Origin: Fagopyrum homotropicum
Taxonomy: Eukaryota > Streptophyta > Magnoliopsida > Caryophyllales > Polygonaceae
Direction: 5' to 3'
NCBI GenBank assembly: GCA_033239125.1
Contig: BSWB01000006.1
Coordinates: forward strand, 34,030,001 to 34,094,000
DNA: 64,000 nt
The notes under the pieces are model-generated. The model ran no database searches. It was given only the letters and a program-made list of their open reading frames with translations, and had not been told where the DNA came from. The translations under genes and the position numbers were made by a program. Below, in pieces: positions 22,193 to 34,438 of this stretch; the stretch's first letter is position 1; each line of letters begins with the position of its first letter.

Positions 22193-22664
22193 GTTTATCC
22201 AAAACATTTAATTAAAACGCGGTTATATTTTCCGATCTCCAAACTTTATGAAACTGGAATATAAAATCCGGAATATTATCGGGATAATTAATTCATAACT
22301 ATCTTGTAAAATGGGCATTCCTAAGCCACCTTTCTTAGCCGTTAAGAAACGAAATAGCGACTCTTTTTGCCGTTTTGCCTCTCCATGTTATTTCATATCT
22401 AGGACATATCCGTTGTCCTTATCATTTCTCTCAACTGTATTTTTATTAATTGGAGCTCCCAAATGCTCCAAATAACACCAGAGGGTAAAAATAATTACCC
22501 GGGGGAAAAACTAAAAATTTCCCCAAACGTCCAAAATTACGCGAGGAACATAACGGTGGGACTCTTACTCATCACTTGCGAAATCTTCGCGAGTTATATG
22601 TCAATTACTATCAACGATTAAGTTAATCAAAATTAATAAGAATTCGGAAATCCTAGCTATTACA
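20332..22664 (-). repeat. Element B 3' LTR
   Basis: 2333 bp. The outer parts match the LTRs of element F. The middle (about 21640-22330) is unrelated to F and contains two long (TA)n runs (about 22009-22038 and 22149-22188) and a perfect 28-bp palindrome at 21946-21973. Confidence 0.95.
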
Positions 22665-22702
22665 TCACACACCCCTTAAAAAAAAGTTTCGTCCCGAAAC
22701 TT
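22665..22702 (-). other. Element B polypurine tract
   Basis: On the minus strand a GTTTCGGGACGAAAC hairpin, an A/T run and AAGGGGTGTGTGA lead straight into the LTR. Confidence 0.9.
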
Positions 22703-22849
22703 GAACAATTCCCAAATCCTCTCGGACCCATACGCCGAGGTATAACTCTCACTCTTTCTATCGGAGGTATCACATCTCCGTTCAAAAGATCACAACCTAT
22801 AACAATCTATAACCTCAAGTATAAACATGGAGGAATCATCACTCCAGGA

Positions 22850-23200
22850 AACAGGGCCATAACGCTACCCAAAGGCGTAGAGGAATCACGTCTCTCGCCA
22901 TACCACATCACAAGGCATAGAGGAAGCACATCTCTAGCCAAAACATATCACATGCATAGAGGAAATACGTCTCTAGCCAACCCATAAACATATATATCGC
23001 ATGGAGGAATCACATCTCCACTAAACTATGTCCATCAAGGTAGCATGGAGGAAAGAACCATCTCCAGCTGAATCCTAATTCCACCCAAATAGCATGGAGG
23101 AAAGAACCATCTCCAGCTATAAATATAATCATACTCGGGTAGCGTGGAGGAAGTAATCATCTCCAGCTATAACATACATCACGCTAGCACATCAAGATCT
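22850..23200. repeat. Degenerate tandem repeat between pol and polypurine tract (element B)
   Basis: Eight or more imperfect copies of a unit around GCATGGAGGAA..ATCTC(C)AGC, with spacing falling from about 60 to about 45 bp. The counterpart in element F is at 51910-52300. Confidence 0.8.
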
Positions 23201-26200
23201 ACTAAGATCATAAATCACATCACAGCTAGCATGGAATAATATAATACATCAAGGCATAAAGCATATAAGCACATAAGCACAACATTCATCAAGATAACAC
23301 TAAGATATACTCGTGCTCCCACAAATGGGTTTGTCCCAACATATATTCTAGATAGTTCCTCAGGACACTATCCTCAGTCTCTCACATAGCCTCTTCAGGT
23401 CTTCATCTCGACCGTAATATCCTCAATATGGGAATGTCTTTCGAATGCAAGCGTTTCATATCTCATTCCAAGAATGTAATCAAATGCTCAACAAAAGTGT
23501 GGTTGAACTCAACCACCAAATCATTGTAACTCACAAGGTGTCTCGAGTCTGGTATATACTTCCTCAGTTGAGACATAAGAAACACTGGGTGTATATCCTA
23601 TAATCTCAAAGGCAAAGCTAAACATCATGCTGCCTTCTCCGTACTGGTCGATCTCAAATAAACCATCATATTGGAAACTCAGTTCCCTTTCCATATTAAC
23701 ACGTCTAACGTCTCGCAGCTGAGATACTTACAGCCGGACATGAACTTTCGCTTGAACTTTAGAGGTTAATGCCTCTTGTCTACATATAATATCTGGCGAC
23801 TCTGTACAGCCAGCATTTTTCCTTCAATCAACGTTACTTGAGCTATAAAATCCTGAATCTGGCCAGGTGTTATTCCACTACTATTGCTAGATCACTTCTA
23901 GCATAAGGATATATAACATCTATGTCTATATATTGCCTCATAGGGCAATCCCAGAAATATGCACGTCCTTCATTATTATATAATAAACTCATTAATGGAT
24001 GGTAATATAACCATCCACGTTCCCATTCAACTTACAATTTATATTAGATCTTTAAGATCTAGATGATCCTCTCTAACGGACCATCTGTTAGGGGGTGAAG
24101 TGTAGTCATGAGGTACAGACTCGTCCCCAAAGCAGTCTGAATCTTCTGCCCAAAATCTCAAAGTAAAAACATACATCTCGATCAGAAATGATCGTTCTCG
24201 GTATACCAAGGAGTTTCACTATCTGTCTAGTGTACTCCTCCGCCAACTTACTCACTGGCCACGTTTTTCTGATAGAAATGAAACGTGCTAGTTCTGTAAA
24301 TCTGTCACAAGCAATTCAAATAACATCAAAACTTCTACTAGGCCTCAATCACATCACAAGGTCCATGGAAAGGTCCTCTCACTTCCACTACAACACTGGT
24401 AGTAGATGGAGCTAATCTCCAGGTCAATAATACTCTATCTTGATCTGCTGACTGGTCAAACACTGTGTCACAAATCTGGTTATATCAGCTTCAATCTTCT
24501 TCATAAATATAATCGTCTCACCTCATGGTACATCTTATTCGTACCTAAATGTACTGAATAAGGCGTACAGTGGATATACCGTAATATTCTCTGTCTCCAT
24601 CTGCATCAGTAGGTACACAAAAGTGGTCATGACTCTTCATCAGTCCATCTACTCCCATGGAGAACTATGGTGTCTCAGCACGAGACATCCTTGCTCTAAA
24701 CCTTGTCAAGGCCGGGCAAGTCTCCTGCTTCTGTTGGACCTCATCCAACAGACCAGGTAGAACCTTTAAGGCATAACTGGATATCCTCATCAAGGAACTA
24801 ATTGTCCAACTCTAGCCAAGCTAGATTTCTCTGAAGCTGAAGCTGAACTATCTGTCTCACAATCATCTTCTCTTGTAGCGTCTTTCCGTTCCAGTTGTCG
24901 GTGACAACGTTCAACTTCTCGGAATGATATGGAACCTCCAGGTCAAAGTATTGATCAACTTAAGCTCTTAACACTAGCGGTTATTCAACCCCTGTTGCAT
25001 AAAATATACTTCAGATTTCTATGATCTATAGAAATCTGACATGAAGATCACACCGGCACGGTCTTCAAAATTTAAAGGCTTGAACTACCACTACTAACTC
25101 TAAATCATGAGTCGGGTAGTTCTCATCATACGTTCTCAGTTGTAAATACACATATCAATAACCCTGCTCCTCTATAGTAATACACATCTCAGACTTAGCT
25201 GGGATGTATCACCGTAAATCACGGGATCCCAAAAATCTTCTAACTACAACAGAATGGAAGCAGAGGTCAAATGCCTCCTCAACTCTTCAGAACATAGACA
25301 CACTGCTTTCATCACGTAGTTATGGTGGTCTTCTCAAAAGACTCGCAAATGAATACATAATCATATAAAATCCTTCGTCAAAGCATTGGTAGCAATCGGC
25401 TGAGCCGAGAAAACTACGTATTCCTTAATGTTCATTAGTATCGCCCATGTTACAACATACTTAATTCTCGCCAGGTCAACCATGATCCCACTGGTGGAGA
25501 CAACATGGCCTAAAAAGGCTACCACTGGCATCTCAACTTACACTTAGAGAGCGTAGCATACAACCCTCTATCTCTCAAAATCTGCAGAACGGTCCTCAGA
25601 CGATCGGTCTACTATTCTCTGCTATGAGAGTATACCGACATGTCATCCATGAAGTCCACCACCAACTAATCAAGGAAGTCGATGAAGATATTATTCATCA
25701 ACTCCATAAAAACTACTAAAACATTTGTCAACCCAAATGACATCACTACAAACTCGTAGTGTCCATAACGGGTATGGGATGCTATCTCATACACATGCTG
25801 CTCTCTCATCCATGACTAGGGATATCTTGAGCACAAAGGAATCCTGAAAACACAATTTCTTCTTGAAGCTAACTCATCAGGTCGTCAATACGGAACATGG
25901 AACCCACTAGGGTAAACCCGTTTCAGTCAACTTTTCAAGTTATCAGTACAATATCTCAACAAGCACTGTATAGTGTGGCTTTCCCATTCAATCTTGTATC
26001 ATACTTCAACTTGATAAAAATGTCCACACTCCGCTGAGGTGGCAGCTAGACGGTTCAGTAACACGTCTATAAACTCATAAACAACTGGAATACCTTCCAT
26101 TGTTGGACTATCTCGCTCCTTCATGGTATAACACTAGAAGGCGTCACATCCCTGTGCTATCAGCTCGCTGCTCGTATAGTCTTAATGACAAACCTGTCTC

Positions 26201-26642
26201 TTCAAAGGTCTTAACCTTAGAAGACCTCTAATTACCATCTCAGTAAAGACTATAATAGCCTTATTATTAACATCTAACACCGCATGATATCTATTCATAC
26301 AATCCATACGCATAATGACTTCCTCATGCACCTACGACATGACAAAGAAGTCTACAGTCATACACGGGTCCCTGAAATAAGGGAACAAACACGCATCTCA
26401 CGGGTATCTCAGACCCAAAAAGGTAATCTTGTAAAGGAAAATCCACCTTCTACTATATACAAAAAGTCAACCATTAACGCATGCATCGAAAGACATGAAG
26501 TGCATAGCACTCACAACAAGCAAAACTCCACCAGGTAAACCATTAACGAGAATGGTACCTATAACAGCTAACACTCATAGCTCCACTACATATCATCACT
26601 CAATGTCAGATCCATGCTCCTCAGGTATCACTGAGATCATTA
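23201..26642 (-). pseudogene. pol: Element B pol, heavily degraded
   Basis: No long frame, but family motifs remain in order on the minus strand. RT near 25620-25800 has YGHYEFVVM and a VDFMDD-type active site, with an in-frame stop just upstream. RNase H lies near 25080-25260. Integrase near 24080-24270 has ISDRD and PGT-like segments. A chromodomain-like tail near 23380-23590 follows SQLRKYIP. In intact chromoviruses the chromodomain guides integration into heterochromatin. Inactive. Confidence 0.75.
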
Positions 26643-27309
26643 CTATAGCCTCCACTTCCACTCTTTCTGCACCGGAAAGAGGAAGGTCTTGCTGGGAAGA
26701 AACACCACCGTGCTGACAGAAAGGGCCAGATGGCCTAGCTCACCACAGATGAAACAAGCTATCGGTGCCAAAGGGCACTCAGAACGCAAATGATCTGGAT
26801 AGCCACAATTGTAACATAATTGTCCCATTCTTGCAACCTGTGCAACTGAAGGGTAACTCGATCTTCGTCGTCCACCTTGAATGATCTTATTCTGAGAGGG
26901 AACTGGTAAAGGCAACGCCTTGCCCTGTCGACAAAACTTCGCTCTATGCCCTGCTTTACCACACGTAAAGCATATTATGGGCGCCTTTGGGCACACAACT
27001 CGCCAGTGTCCCAACTTCCACGCAATTAAAACACCGTAGTCCCTTGCCAGTCATCTTCATGACCAAAGGATCACTAGATTGTCCTGATATCGGACTTGGT
27101 TCCCGATTCATCATCTTTGCTTCTCTAGTAACTGATTCAGTCCATTGCTTCTTTCCGGACCCAGAAGCTTCAGTTGATCTCACAATTGTTGGTAAATCCG
27201 GTGTGGATCTACCCGCTATCACCTCCTCATATACTTGCTGCATATATTCTTGAAACTCGGATCTACTCATGGAGACACGATCAGCCTCTTCAAACTCGTT
27301 CTCTGCCAT
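26643..27309 (-). pseudogene. gag: Element B gag with four CCHC zinc knuckles
   Basis: Starts at the ATG of MAENEFEEADRVSMSR. C-terminal to a Ser/Thr-rich stretch lie four C-x2-C-x4-H-x4-C boxes. The first is split by a one-base insertion around 27005-27015; then come CFTCGKAGHRAKFC, CYNCGYPDHLRSEC and CFICGELGH, whose last Cys is not clear. Zinc knuckles bind element RNA during packaging; one or two is usual in plant gag. Element F has the same frameshift. Confidence 0.8.
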
Positions 27310-27687
27310 AGGCAAAACAACAGCGGAAACTGGTCCTGACTTATCACCACTGGAGGAAGAGGGGGTGTACCCCTACCTCATCCCACTACAGATACTACTC
27401 TAGTCTGAGTCATCTGTAGGATATACGCACCTAATCTTATAAGGCTATATATATGCCATAGGTATCGATATGTATATAATACATCCACATAATCCATAGT
27501 ACACACAGATATATATACATATCTACGCTGCAGAGATCCATGGCAGAGGTGACGACTTCTCGTACATTCTATCCCAAAACCACACTTAAAACCAAAGCCT
27601 TTGAAAACGTCAGATCCCATGTGGGCTCTGTTTATTTTACCTATCAAACCTCATTGCAGGTAGCAAGTGCCATTGTTGTCAACCTGG

Positions 27688-27699
27688 GCTCTGATACCA
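27688..27699 (-). other. Element B primer-binding site (initiator tRNA-Met)
   Basis: TGGTATCAGAGC on the minus strand, four bases inside the 5' LTR. Confidence 0.95.
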
Positions 27700-27703
27700 A
27701 CTC

Positions 27704-29510
27704 TGTAACACCCCGATTCCGCGGGACTCGGGATGTCACATTGGGCTAGGATCTCACAATGGATCCTGACCCTAGCCTGACAACAAGTTCACTGGACCTT
27801 ACAACATGGCACTGACAGATATAAAAACAAATACATAAAACAGTATAAACTGTACGACCCAAAGTAAACAATAACATAGCCGAGTATGAAACGACATCCT
27901 CACACAGGAGGGAAAACAAGACATCATCCTCACGCAGGAGGGAAAACATAACCAACCCCAAAACCAACCACCTAATGTACGAGAGTCCTCGGCCTGTCAC
28001 CCTGCCAGATCACCCAGCAACGCCTAACCTGTAAACATCTACAACACGGTATGAAACCGTTAGCTAACCATACATATATGAGGTAATGCATAAGCACAAA
28101 CACAATCATGAAAGATTAACACCTCAACATGCTATCACACATTTACCCATTTATTATCTTTATATAATAACCATTCACTCAAAAACCGTATATATATATA
28201 TATAAATAGATGAAAATATGTGACACGAGGACCGATACATCCTCGCCTCTGAGTACAATGTCCAGCTGTACGAGTATCGGTCACACAATCCGTGTACCCT
28301 ATGGGAGTGGATTGCGCCCTTCTTGTAAACCAGTCTGGCCCGACATCAGAGAACCTCCCAGACTCCACGGCGGGATGAAAGGGAAAGGTTATCACAGCCA
28401 CGCAGTGGGGCAGTCAATAGAACATAGGTCGATAAAAACGACAACTCATGCTATCATAGCAAACATATAAAGCACACACCACTCATGCAAACACCCAATA
28501 TAGGGATGGTAGCTAAGTAAGTCCTACGGACTTACCTCAACCTCGTACAAAATCAACCACGATCACCTCTACACTGGAGGGACGACACGGCCTATAAAAA
28601 GGCATAAAGAGATATATCAACCTCTATTCATCAAAGGGGTCACACCTAGACCCAAAGGGATCCATAAGGATCATACTCAATCTATGAGCCTCACAACCAA
28701 CTAAACCTCAATATCTTAACATAGCTCACAATTCCTCAAATCTCAAGGTAGTATCTAATCAACATTCCTCAATCTCAATTTTAATTCTAATTTAATTAAT
28801 TAACCTTTAATTAATTAATTAGATTTCGCCAGAATAACGTTTTGCCCGCAGGCAATTTCTAAACCCCCTGTCATCAGATTTCATCAAACAAGAACCCATA
28901 ATCACCAGAATAATATAACGAGCATAAATGGAAATTCCAATTATCCATTTTAACCAACTTAAGGTCAATTTATACTAGCCCGCAATACGGAAAACGAATA
29001 AATTCATAACTTATTCGTTACTAACCCGATATACGAACCGGAAGAAGATACGGACTCCTGGCGATACGCGGAGTAAGAGCGCGGTATAAAACCTTATGTT
29101 TGATGACTTGCGGTGGTCCGTCGGTGTTCCGATAACGATAAACGGAGACTTAACCAAAAAGCTAGCAAACGAGAAATAAATTTGTACCACGTTGAAGAGA
29201 GCAAGATAAGGGACTCGCTGGTACAAACGGATTTGAAAATGGATCAAAGATGAGAAGTGTGTAGGTGAATGAAATTTGAGCGGCGGAGGTCTTGACTTCG
29301 CTTTTCTTCCTCTGCAAATTTCAATTGCAAATTTGCAATTGAAATGGTAAGTGTAAGATGATCAGCCGCTTTCTTCCTTTATATATATATATATATATAT
29401 ATATTAATTATGTATATATAAGACTCTCTGTAACTTTCAATTTGAAAGTTGAAACTCAAATTGAAATTGAAGACGTTAGCTGTACATTAGCTGTACATTA
29501 GCCGACTTTT

Positions 29511-29554
<44 letters not shown>

Positions 29555-30026
29555 GTTTATCCAAAACATTTAATTAAAACGCGGTTATATTTTCCGATCT
29601 CCAAACTTTATGAAACTGGAATATAAAATCCGGAATATTATCGGGATAATTAATTCATAACTATCTTGTAAAATGGGCATTCCTAAGCCACCTTTCTTAG
29701 CCGTTAAGAAACGAAATAGCGACTCTTTTTGCCGTTTTGCCTCTCCATGTTATTTCATATCTAGGACATATCCGTTGTCCTTATCATTTCTCTCAACTGT
29801 ATTTTTATTAATTGGAGCTCCCAAATGCTCCAAATAACACCAGAGGGTAAAAATAATTACCCGGGGGAAAAACTAAAAATTTCCCCAAACGTCCAAAATT
29901 ACGCGAGGAACATAACGGTGGGACTCTTACTCATCACTTGCGAAATCTTCGCGAGTTATATGTCAATTACTATCAACGATTAAGTTAATCAAAATTAATA
30001 AGAATTCGGAAATCCTAGCTATTACA
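27704..30026 (-). repeat. Element B 5' LTR
   Basis: 2323 bp and almost identical to 20332-22664; the length difference is mostly in the two (TA)n runs (29380-29404 and 29515-29551). Followed by the target duplication TATCT. Confidence 0.95.
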
Positions 30027-30759
30027 TATCTGCTTCACAAGAAACATCTATACATTCCTCCATTAAACTAAAACTAATAACTCTTTCAAGAGGGTCATTA
30101 ATAAGGATAGATCTCACCAATTCTCTTGATTCTTCTTCATCATATATGTTGAAGATATCATCCTCCAACGGCTCTTCTTTCATTGCAGCAAGCAATGCAA
30201 ATTCCACTTGATCTCCACCAATGTTGAATTTCAACTTGGCGTTCTTGCAATCCACATTGCAACCTGAAGTTGCTAGAAATGGTCTCTAGAGAATGATAGG
30301 GACTGGATAATCTGCGGGTATATTAAGTACAACAAAATCTATAGGTAAATAGAAGTTACCTAACTTGACGGAAACGTCTTTCAAAATACCCACGGGATGA
30401 GTAATGGAACGATCCGCCATGTACAACCTTATCTTCACCGGCTTGGGCTCTCCAAGTCCGATCTTCTCACATAGCTCCAGCGGGATGATACTCACGCTGG
30501 CTCCTAGATCACACAACGCCTCACAAGTTACATCCCCAACTTGAATGGGAATGCAAAATGAGCCGGGATCTCTCAATTTGGGTGGCATCTTCTCCTTCAT
30601 GATTTGAATGAACTCCGAGGACTTAGATGTCATCCTAACTTCTCCAAAGTCTTCCAGCTTCCTCTTCCATGATAAAATTTCTTTCAAGAACTTCCTATAG
30701 GCGGGCATCCCTAGAATAGCATCAAGGAAAGGGATGTTAATGTGTGGTTTATTCATCAA
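30027..30759 (-). pseudogene. pol: Element C aspartic protease and flank
   Basis: Two stretches in the same frame separated by one stop (30286-30288). The protease carries DLGASVSIIPLELCEKIGL, where the usual D-(S/T)-G catalytic triplet reads D-L-G, followed by a flap-like MADRSITHPVGI. The downstream part (30027-30255) leads to MEECIDVSCEAD, interrupted by element B. It would process the polyprotein in an intact element. Substitution of the triplet suggests inactivity, though D-L-G also occurs in this branch. Confidence 0.75.
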
Positions 30760-32304
30760 GTCAAGAAACTTACCAAAATGCTTGTCTAGATGTGCTCTGA
30801 CCCTTGACTGGGGGAATGGAAGTGGCGGTTTATAAGTAGGAGGTGGGACATAAACTTCAGATTTGTCCTTCGCTTTCTAGGACTCCACCTCGGATGGCAC
30901 CTTGACCGAAGTGTTCCTCGTCTGATCCTGGACTGAGGTGTTCTTCGTCTACACTGGTACCGACCGAGGTACTGGATCTGCAGTTTTTAGTCCACTTCTC
31001 GTTGTTATTACCATAATTTGTCCTTTGGGGTTGCTCTCTGTCCTTGTTGGGAGCTTCCTTGGATCTCTTGGCGCTTCATTCGCCTTATTAAAGAATTGTT
31101 GCTCTAAGGCTTTTTGTGCCTTCGAAAATAAAGTCATCGATGTCTCCATAACATTGAGCTTGATCAAGATTGCCTCCAGAACTGCATCTTTCTTTTCTGG
31201 CTGGGACGAACTCGATCCAGGCTCCTGGCTCTTCAATGGAGTAGAAGAAGAAGAGGAGGGGTTAAAAGCATTATTAGCATGAGAATAAAGGTTACCCGGA
31301 TTTTGTTGATTAGATCTCCAATTGTTGTTGTTGGAGCCTCTATTGTTGTTGTAATTGTTGTTCCGTGACCCTTGGTTGTTGTTTCTTCCTTGATATCCTC
31401 CATCTTGCTCCTTCTTCGTGTGAGCTACCAAAAGCTCCTTCAATTGCTTCACATCATTTTTAAGCGAGGTAAGTTGATTTTCATTTGATGAAGTGTCCTG
31501 AAAACTAACTCTCCTTGCTCCATTCTCGGCTCCTTGATGGGAGTACTTCTCCATATGCAAAGCTTGCTTTTCAATGAACTCCCAAGCTTCGTCTATCGGC
31601 ATATCCATGAATGTTCCGGCGGAAAGTAGTTGGAGATAGAATTGAGTAGCTCCATCCAATCCCTTGAAGTATATCTCCAGCAACTCTATCTTTGGAATCC
31701 CATGATGTGAGCAATCCAATAGAACATCTTTGAATCTCTCCCATCACTTGGACAAACTCTCTTTATCCTTCATGATGAATGCATTAATCTCCCCTCTTAT
31801 TTCAGCGGTCTTGAAGGGAGGAAAGAACTTTGTTAGAAACTCCGTCGTCATCTCTTCCCAAGTGTTGATCTTTCCGGGTGGAAGAGATTGATACCAAGCA
31901 AGCGCCCTGTCTTTCAAAGAAAAATAGAAAGGCCTTAACTTGTAGTTGTTATTTTCTAGCCTTGAAGGTCTCAAGATCTCCATTAGAATCTCGTAGTTTT
32001 GCAAATACTGATGTGGAGACTCCCTCTCAAAACCTCCAAATTGGCATTGGCGGATCATAGATAGAACTTGCGGTCGAAGTTCGTAATCATGCTCAGCTGG
32101 ATCACCTAGGTTGACTCCTGGAGGCCTCACTTGCTGATTAGGGTCCATCCTCTGTCCTAGGGTTTGTGGAACTCCAGCAAAAAGAACATCTCGGACAGGC
32201 ATCCAAGGTGGATGTATCTCGGCCGGGGCAACATGAACTAGGTCTTGCCTCGGTCGAGGATCTGGGATCGGTCGAGGCAGAAACTGGGCCCTTAGAGCGG
32301 CCAT
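30760..32304 (-). pseudogene. gag: Element C gag
   Basis: Starts MAALRAQFLPRPIPD at 32304. The capsid-like core (RQCQFGGFERESPHQYLQNY, RALAWYQSLPPG, FLTKFFPP) matches the retrotransposon gag domain of Athila/Tat elements. One in-frame stop at 31744-31746 breaks it, and the frame continues for about 260 codons through an Asn/Gly-rich stretch near 31300-31400 and a Ser-rich stretch to about 30949. No zinc knuckle is visible. 30760-30948 is a linker with stops. The N-terminal region again carries the CCTCGGTCGAGG word (32248-32259). Confidence 0.85.
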
Positions 32305-32628
32305 ATCTGCTTCGATCTCTTAAGTTCTTGCGCAAGTCTGCTCTCTCTCTCGCTGCAGTTCTTCTTGATTGAGGCGTAGCTATTCCAGCGCCTCCTTCAA
32401 TTCGGCTTCAAGATCACGATTGTCTTGATTGGCCATCTTAGCTTCTTTCAATCGTCGTTTGTATGTCTTTTCTGGTTCGGGATCGTAAGGAACGATTTCC
32501 TTCCCAACACGGGTTTTTCGCATAAACCTAAGAAAAAGATCCTGCGAAAACACTCAAGTAGAGTGGTTAATAGCAACAAGGGCAATTGCTCCGAAAGACA
32601 ACCGCAACCGGCTCGATCTAGACCAAGT

Positions 32629-32645
32629 CCCCGGCAACGGCGCCA
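32629..32645 (-). other. Element C primer-binding site (tRNA-Asp)
   Basis: On the minus strand TGGCGCCGTTGCCGGGG, complementary to the 3' end of tRNA-Asp, the primer typical of Athila/Tat elements. Six bases separate it from the LTR. Confidence 0.9.
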
Positions 32646-32651
32646 AAAACT

Positions 32652-34436
32652 TGTTCGCTCCAAACGGTGTGTGCAAGCTTTAAATTTATAACCCAAGAAG
32701 TATGCTTGAACAAATATGCGAACCCGCAGTGTACGGGTCAATTGTAATAAAAGCAAGAATTCCAGGGGTCGATCACAAGGACTTAGGTGAAACAAAGCAC
32801 ATAATCGGTTGTCAAATAATGCAATTAACCAAAAGCAATTAAAGCAATCAAATATGATCTAAAAGTCAAGTAAGGGGAACTGCGGATTCTAGGGATTAAA
32901 GCATCTAGTTGTGGTTACGACTCAAGATCTCAAAGGATAATGCGGACAAACCTGAGGTTTGCAAAGGGAAGGTGTTTCTAAGGTGGGAATAGATCACCGG
33001 GTAAGTCTCACTACTCACTATCCCAAACCAAAGCTTCTATTACCGGGTAAGTCTTAAGGTACTAAGGAAAGGAACTATAATCTCAAACCAACACACCACC
33101 CAAGGGAATAGAATCAACCTTTACCAGGTAAGTCTCAGGCTAACTCACAAAGATGGGATAAAGGCACACTCAAACCCCAATAAAGGATAAACCTCTATTA
33201 CCTACACTTATGATCTTGGGTAAATAAACAAAGGAATCACCGGGTAAGTCTCATCCTAGGCTTGCATTGAACCAGGAAATGTGTACTAAGGATTGGATTT
33301 GGCAAACTAGAACTCTTAACTCAGAATAGGTTCAGGAAAGGTTCACCTCATTCAGTCAAGTTCCACCCCGGCCGAGATGTTCTTTGACTGAGCGAGGTAT
33401 TCTAGGGTTAAGGTTAAAGACTCGAGCTTTCAAGGTCCTGTTGGGATTAAGATCATTCTATCATCGTCTTTCCCAAAACTTTCAGCCAATCACCCTAGAA
33501 TCGCATAAGAAACTTAACCAACAATCATCATGATAACAATAATCAAATATATGGAAAGGAAATCAATATTCGAACAAGAAAATCTTAAGAAAAAGTTCTC
33601 AATAACTGAATCAAATATCAAACAACCAGCGTTCCTCAAATCACAATTAGCTAAGACAACAAACCAAAAGGGAATCTATAAAAGTCTTACAAACTCCCTC
33701 AAAAGCTAATTCCAAACTATGAATCTTTCCTTCCTTGATCTTCAATCCTTCAATCCTTTCTTCAAATCTTCAAAAAATACTCCAGAAAATCCCTTAATTG
33801 CTAGATTTTCTCAGCAGGTAAGCATTTGAAGATCGGAAGATGGCTGGATTGTAGAAAATCCAACCCTTTATATAAGAGAATTATCTTCTAAATATAATAT
33901 ATCTTAAAAAGATAATTTCCTATAAAATATATCATATCTCTAAAATAGATCTCCCAAAAAGTAATATCTTCCTTCCAGAAAACCAGCCCAAAAATATAAG
34001 ATATCTTCTTTCCAAAAATAAAAGATCTCAGCCAAAAATATGGATCTCGCCGGCGGCAGGGTATTCGCCTCGGTCAGGACGCTCCTCAAGATCACCTCGG
34101 TCGAGGTGACACTGTATCTGACCGAGGTGAATCTCAACTGAATGTAAAATCTCTCGAATGTGGTCCAAAGTAAATCTTCTTTATCATTTTCATGTTTCTT
34201 GAGTTCTTTCTTAATCTCCAGAATGTAGCTCCAATGACTCCTTAGCTCCTTAGCTTCATATTAATCCAAAACGTGTCATTTTACCTACAATTACAATGAA
34301 ACTAGGTGTAAACCTCGATTCCCGCAAAGGTAGATGAAACAACAATATAATCACATAATATACATCCATACATGTAGATTATTGAAGATAAAACGTCTAA
34401 ACCATCCCAAAATATAGACTATAATACATGCTATCA
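32652..34436 (-). repeat. Element C 5' LTR
   Basis: 1785 bp. On the minus strand it starts TGATAGCATGTATTATAG and ends GCGAACA. A TATATAAAGG box lies at about 33864-33874. CCTCGGTCGAGG with longer arms occurs at 34092-34109 and further parts at about 34067, 34121 and 33369. A CCGGGTAAGTCT-type motif recurs at about 32998, 33045, 33124 and 33240. Confidence 0.9.
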
Positions 34437-34438
34437 AG

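Larger units (their letters stand above)
20332..30026 (-). mobile_element. Element B: chromodomain-type (Tekay/Del-like) LTR retrotransposon
   Basis: 9695 bp with two LTRs (20332-22664 and 27704-30026), TGTAAT..GTTACA ends and target duplication TATCT (20327-20331 and 30027-30031). The empty site exists at 59832-59836 in the second copy of element C. The LTRs are nearly identical apart from (TA)n lengths, so the insertion is recent, yet gag carries a frameshift and pol is full of stops. It must have been moved by another element's proteins. Sister of element F. Confidence 0.95.
19185..34436 (-). mobile_element. Element C: Athila-type Ty3 element, truncated, carrying element B
   Basis: Minus strand. 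Order 5' to 3': LTR 34436-32652, tRNA-Asp primer site, gag, protease, spacer (split by B), and reverse transcriptase cut off at 19185. RNase H, integrase and the 3' LTR are lost. Protein sequence (GYTIDDLIGIKPSFCMHKI, YRRMPFGLCNAPAT) and the primer site identify the Athila/Tat branch. The right end cuts directly into element D's open frame, so C inserted in D. D's upstream half is gone together with C's 3' end. Confidence 0.9.

Noticed and set aside
30938..31282. Plus-strand frame of 114 codons within element C gag
   Set aside because: Shadow of the Ser/Asn-rich gag frame on the other strand.
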